From: JABURQ01 sp029243145
GTDB lineage: Bacteria; Planctomycetota; Planctomycetia; Planctomycetales; Planctomycetaceae
Length of the DNA stretch: 64,000 nucleotides
Direction: 5' to 3'
Assembly (NCBI GenBank): GCA_965660145.1
Contig: CBFHYX010000001.1
Location: 186,001 to 250,000 of the forward strand
Under the pieces are notes generated by a model. The model had not been told where the DNA came from, did not search any database, and saw only the letters and a program-made list of their open reading frames with translations. A program made the translations under genes and the position numbers. Every line of letters starts with the position of its first letter. Positions within the stretch are counted from its first letter, which is position 1. Below, piece after piece: positions 62,765 to 64,000 of this stretch.

Positions 62765-64000
62765 ATGAAACCTCAAGCAGGAGTTTCCAGATCTTCGATC
62801 ACTCCGACCAAACCGGTTGAATTGACCGGCTGGGGGTATTATCTCAAACGATTCTGGTTGGACGTCCATGACTCATTAAACGCAACGGCCATCGTCATCG
62901 AGAACGCCGAGACACTTCTCGCCATAGTTTCCGTCGATTTAATGGTGATCAGCTCTGACTTCACCCAGCAGATTCGTGCGGGTGTTTCCCAAGAGACCAG
63001 TATTCCCGCCGCCAATATTCTTGTGACCGCCACTCACACGCACAACGCGCCCGCTTCCGGCGGATTACTTGGAGTGGGTGAAGTTGATCCTGACTACGAA
63101 GAGTGGGCCGCCGATCAGGCGATTGTTGCAACCGTCAATGCCTGGAAATCACGAGAGCCGGTCTCTCTCTCAATCGCAACGACGGAAGTCGCCGATCTCA
63201 CATTCAATCGAACTCGTCTCGCTGGCCCCATTGATCCCACATTGACCACGCTGCAAATTCAACGCGGCGATGATTCGACGTTGGCTTTCGTGGTCGGCTT
63301 TCAGGGACACCCCACGATTACGACAAATCTCCGTCCCTCTTCAATCAGTCGAGATGTTCCTGGAGAACTCTGCGACCATCTGGAGCGAGTCTTTCCAGGT
63401 TCAACAGCCATCTATCTGCAAGGGGCATGCGGCGATGTGAATTTTCACCATTTTTATGGCGACTCAGAAGCTTCGGCCTCTATTCCCGCCCGGTCACTTT
63501 GTTTTGCAGTGATCGAATCGCTCCTCAAACGAGATTCATTGGATGCATCTCAGATCGCCGCCCATTCGGAAATTGTGCAACTTCCCACCCGTCGATGGAC
63601 GCTCGAAGAAATCCAACACGATCGCCGGGAAGCCGAGCAACGTCTGAATGATCGTGATCTCTCCGGCTGGAAAGAAACCATCGGTCGTGTGATGACGACT
63701 CGTCCTCACGAAATGATCGCACGCCACGGGGGAGATGAATGGAAAGCGGTCGCCGCGATGTGCCGATTTAATGTGGAGTGGACCGACCGCATGCTGGTCG
63801 ATTATGAGACACGCCACGAGTGGTTGGAGACCGAAATCCAGGCGATGCGGATGGGTGAGTTCGGTATCATCGGTAACTCCTCCGAGTTTTTCACATCGCT
63901 GGCGTTGGAGATTCGCGAACGTGTCCACCTGCCACACGTTATGCTGGCCTGTTATTCCAATGGCCGGATCGGTTACCTGCCCGATGCCTATGATGTCGAG
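62765..64000 (+). CDS. Neutral ceramidase N-terminal-domain family protein (3' end beyond window)
   Basis: The first 412 codons are present; the C-terminus lies past the right edge. The frame has the neutral/alkaline non-lysosomal ceramidase N-terminal pattern: GVSRSSITPTKPVELTGWG, LAIVSVDLMVIS, ILVTATHTHNAPASGG (zinc ligands in HTHNAP), VVGFQGHPTI (His) and YLQGACGDVNFHH. In planctomycetes many such proteins are of unknown substrate, since they lack a signal peptide, as here. The ATG follows directly after GTCCGTC, with no strong ribosome-binding site. Ceramide hydrolysis is not established for this branch. Confidence 0.85.
   Translation, partial: MKPQAGVSRSSITPTKPVELTGWGYYLKRFWLDVHDSLNATAIVIENAETLLAIVSVDLMVISSDFTQQIRAGVSQETSIPAANILVTATHTHNAPASGGLLGVGEVDPDYEEWAADQAIVATVNAWKSREPVSLSIATTEVADLTFNRTRLAGPIDPTLTTLQIQRGDDSTLAFVVGFQGHPTITTNLRPSSISRDVPGELCDHLERVFPGSTAIYLQGACGDVNFHHFYGDSEASASIPARSLCFAVIESLLKRDSLDASQIAAHSEIVQLPTRRWTLEEIQHDRREAEQRLNDRDLSGWKETIGRVMTTRPHEMIARHGGDEWKAVAAMCRFNVEWTDRMLVDYETRHEWLETEIQAMRMGEFGIIGNSSEFFTSLALEIRERVHLPHVMLACYSNGRIGYLPDAYDVE

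Noticed and set aside
1..64000. tRNA, rRNA, prophage, or intact insertion sequence
   Set aside because: No cloverleaf-like arms with CCA ends, rRNA segments, integrase/transposase frames or terminal repeats were recognised by eye; a covariance-model search would be needed to exclude small RNAs.

Overview
The window looks like chromosomal DNA of a planctomycete, probably of the Planctomycetales. The evidence is the density of families typical of that phylum: three DUF1549/DUF1553 cytochrome-like proteins, each paired with a DUF1501 protein, a DUF1592/DUF1552 pair, three formylglycine-type sulfatases, DUF1559 prepilin-like proteins, a DUF1207 protein, a Cys-rich YTV-type wall protein and zinc-ribbon membrane proteins. 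Base composition is near 50 % GC by eye. No rRNA, tRNA, phage, CRISPR or complete insertion sequence was recognised.

Layout. 1-3.4 kb: the 5' part of an N-acyl-D-amino-acid deacylase gene, a gamma-glutamyltransferase, a DoxX-like membrane protein and two small minus-strand genes. 3.9-11.8 kb: a minus-strand pseudopilus or type II secretion-like locus with a GspE-type ATPase, three tandem GspF-family proteins, three minor prepilin-like proteins and a DUF1559 protein. No secretin is present. 12.1-18.0 kb: L-fuconate dehydratase, a DUF1501 protein and an LRR/DUF1549/DUF1553 protein. 18.1-19.6 kb: two divergent genes, an ECF sigma factor and a zinc-ribbon/membrane protein, each apparently broken by a one-base frameshift. 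19.6-22.8 kb: a large zinc-ribbon beta-propeller protein.

23.2-46.9 kb: mainly catabolic or secreted genes. Two DUF1549/DUF1553-DUF1501 pairs enclose a DUF1207 protein, a membrane-anchored TAXI solute-binding protein and a ThuA-domain protein. A sulfatase, a DUF1592-DUF1552-ankyrin operon, a second sulfatase and a serine hydrolase follow. 47.0-54.9 kb: housekeeping and small genes (MazG, an LTXXQ protein, CinA-type amidase, a third sulfatase, small secreted or membrane proteins, an orphan NMT1-like lipoprotein and a YcxB-like protein). 54.9-64.0 kb: a truncated ornithine-cyclodeaminase-like pseudogene, xylulokinase, the Cys-rich protein, a sugar isomerase-like protein, a Lys/Ala-rich histone H1-like protein, a deletion-fused remnant of a DUF1559/carboxypeptidase-regulatory gene pair, a muconate-lactonizing-type enolase-superfamily enzyme, and a ceramidase-like gene cut by the right edge.

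Together the sulfatases, L-fuconate dehydratase, xylulokinase, sugar isomerase and Tat-exported DUF1501/cytochrome-like pairs fit a lifestyle based on sulfated or complex polysaccharides. That reading is inference from family membership. The observations most worth checking are a dispersed hairpin family with a constant GC-GCAA-GC tip and covarying stems, the ATPase plus three-GspF pseudopilus locus, the pair of frame-broken sigma/zinc-ribbon genes flanking a 21-bp tandem duplication, and the DUF1559 deletion chimera.
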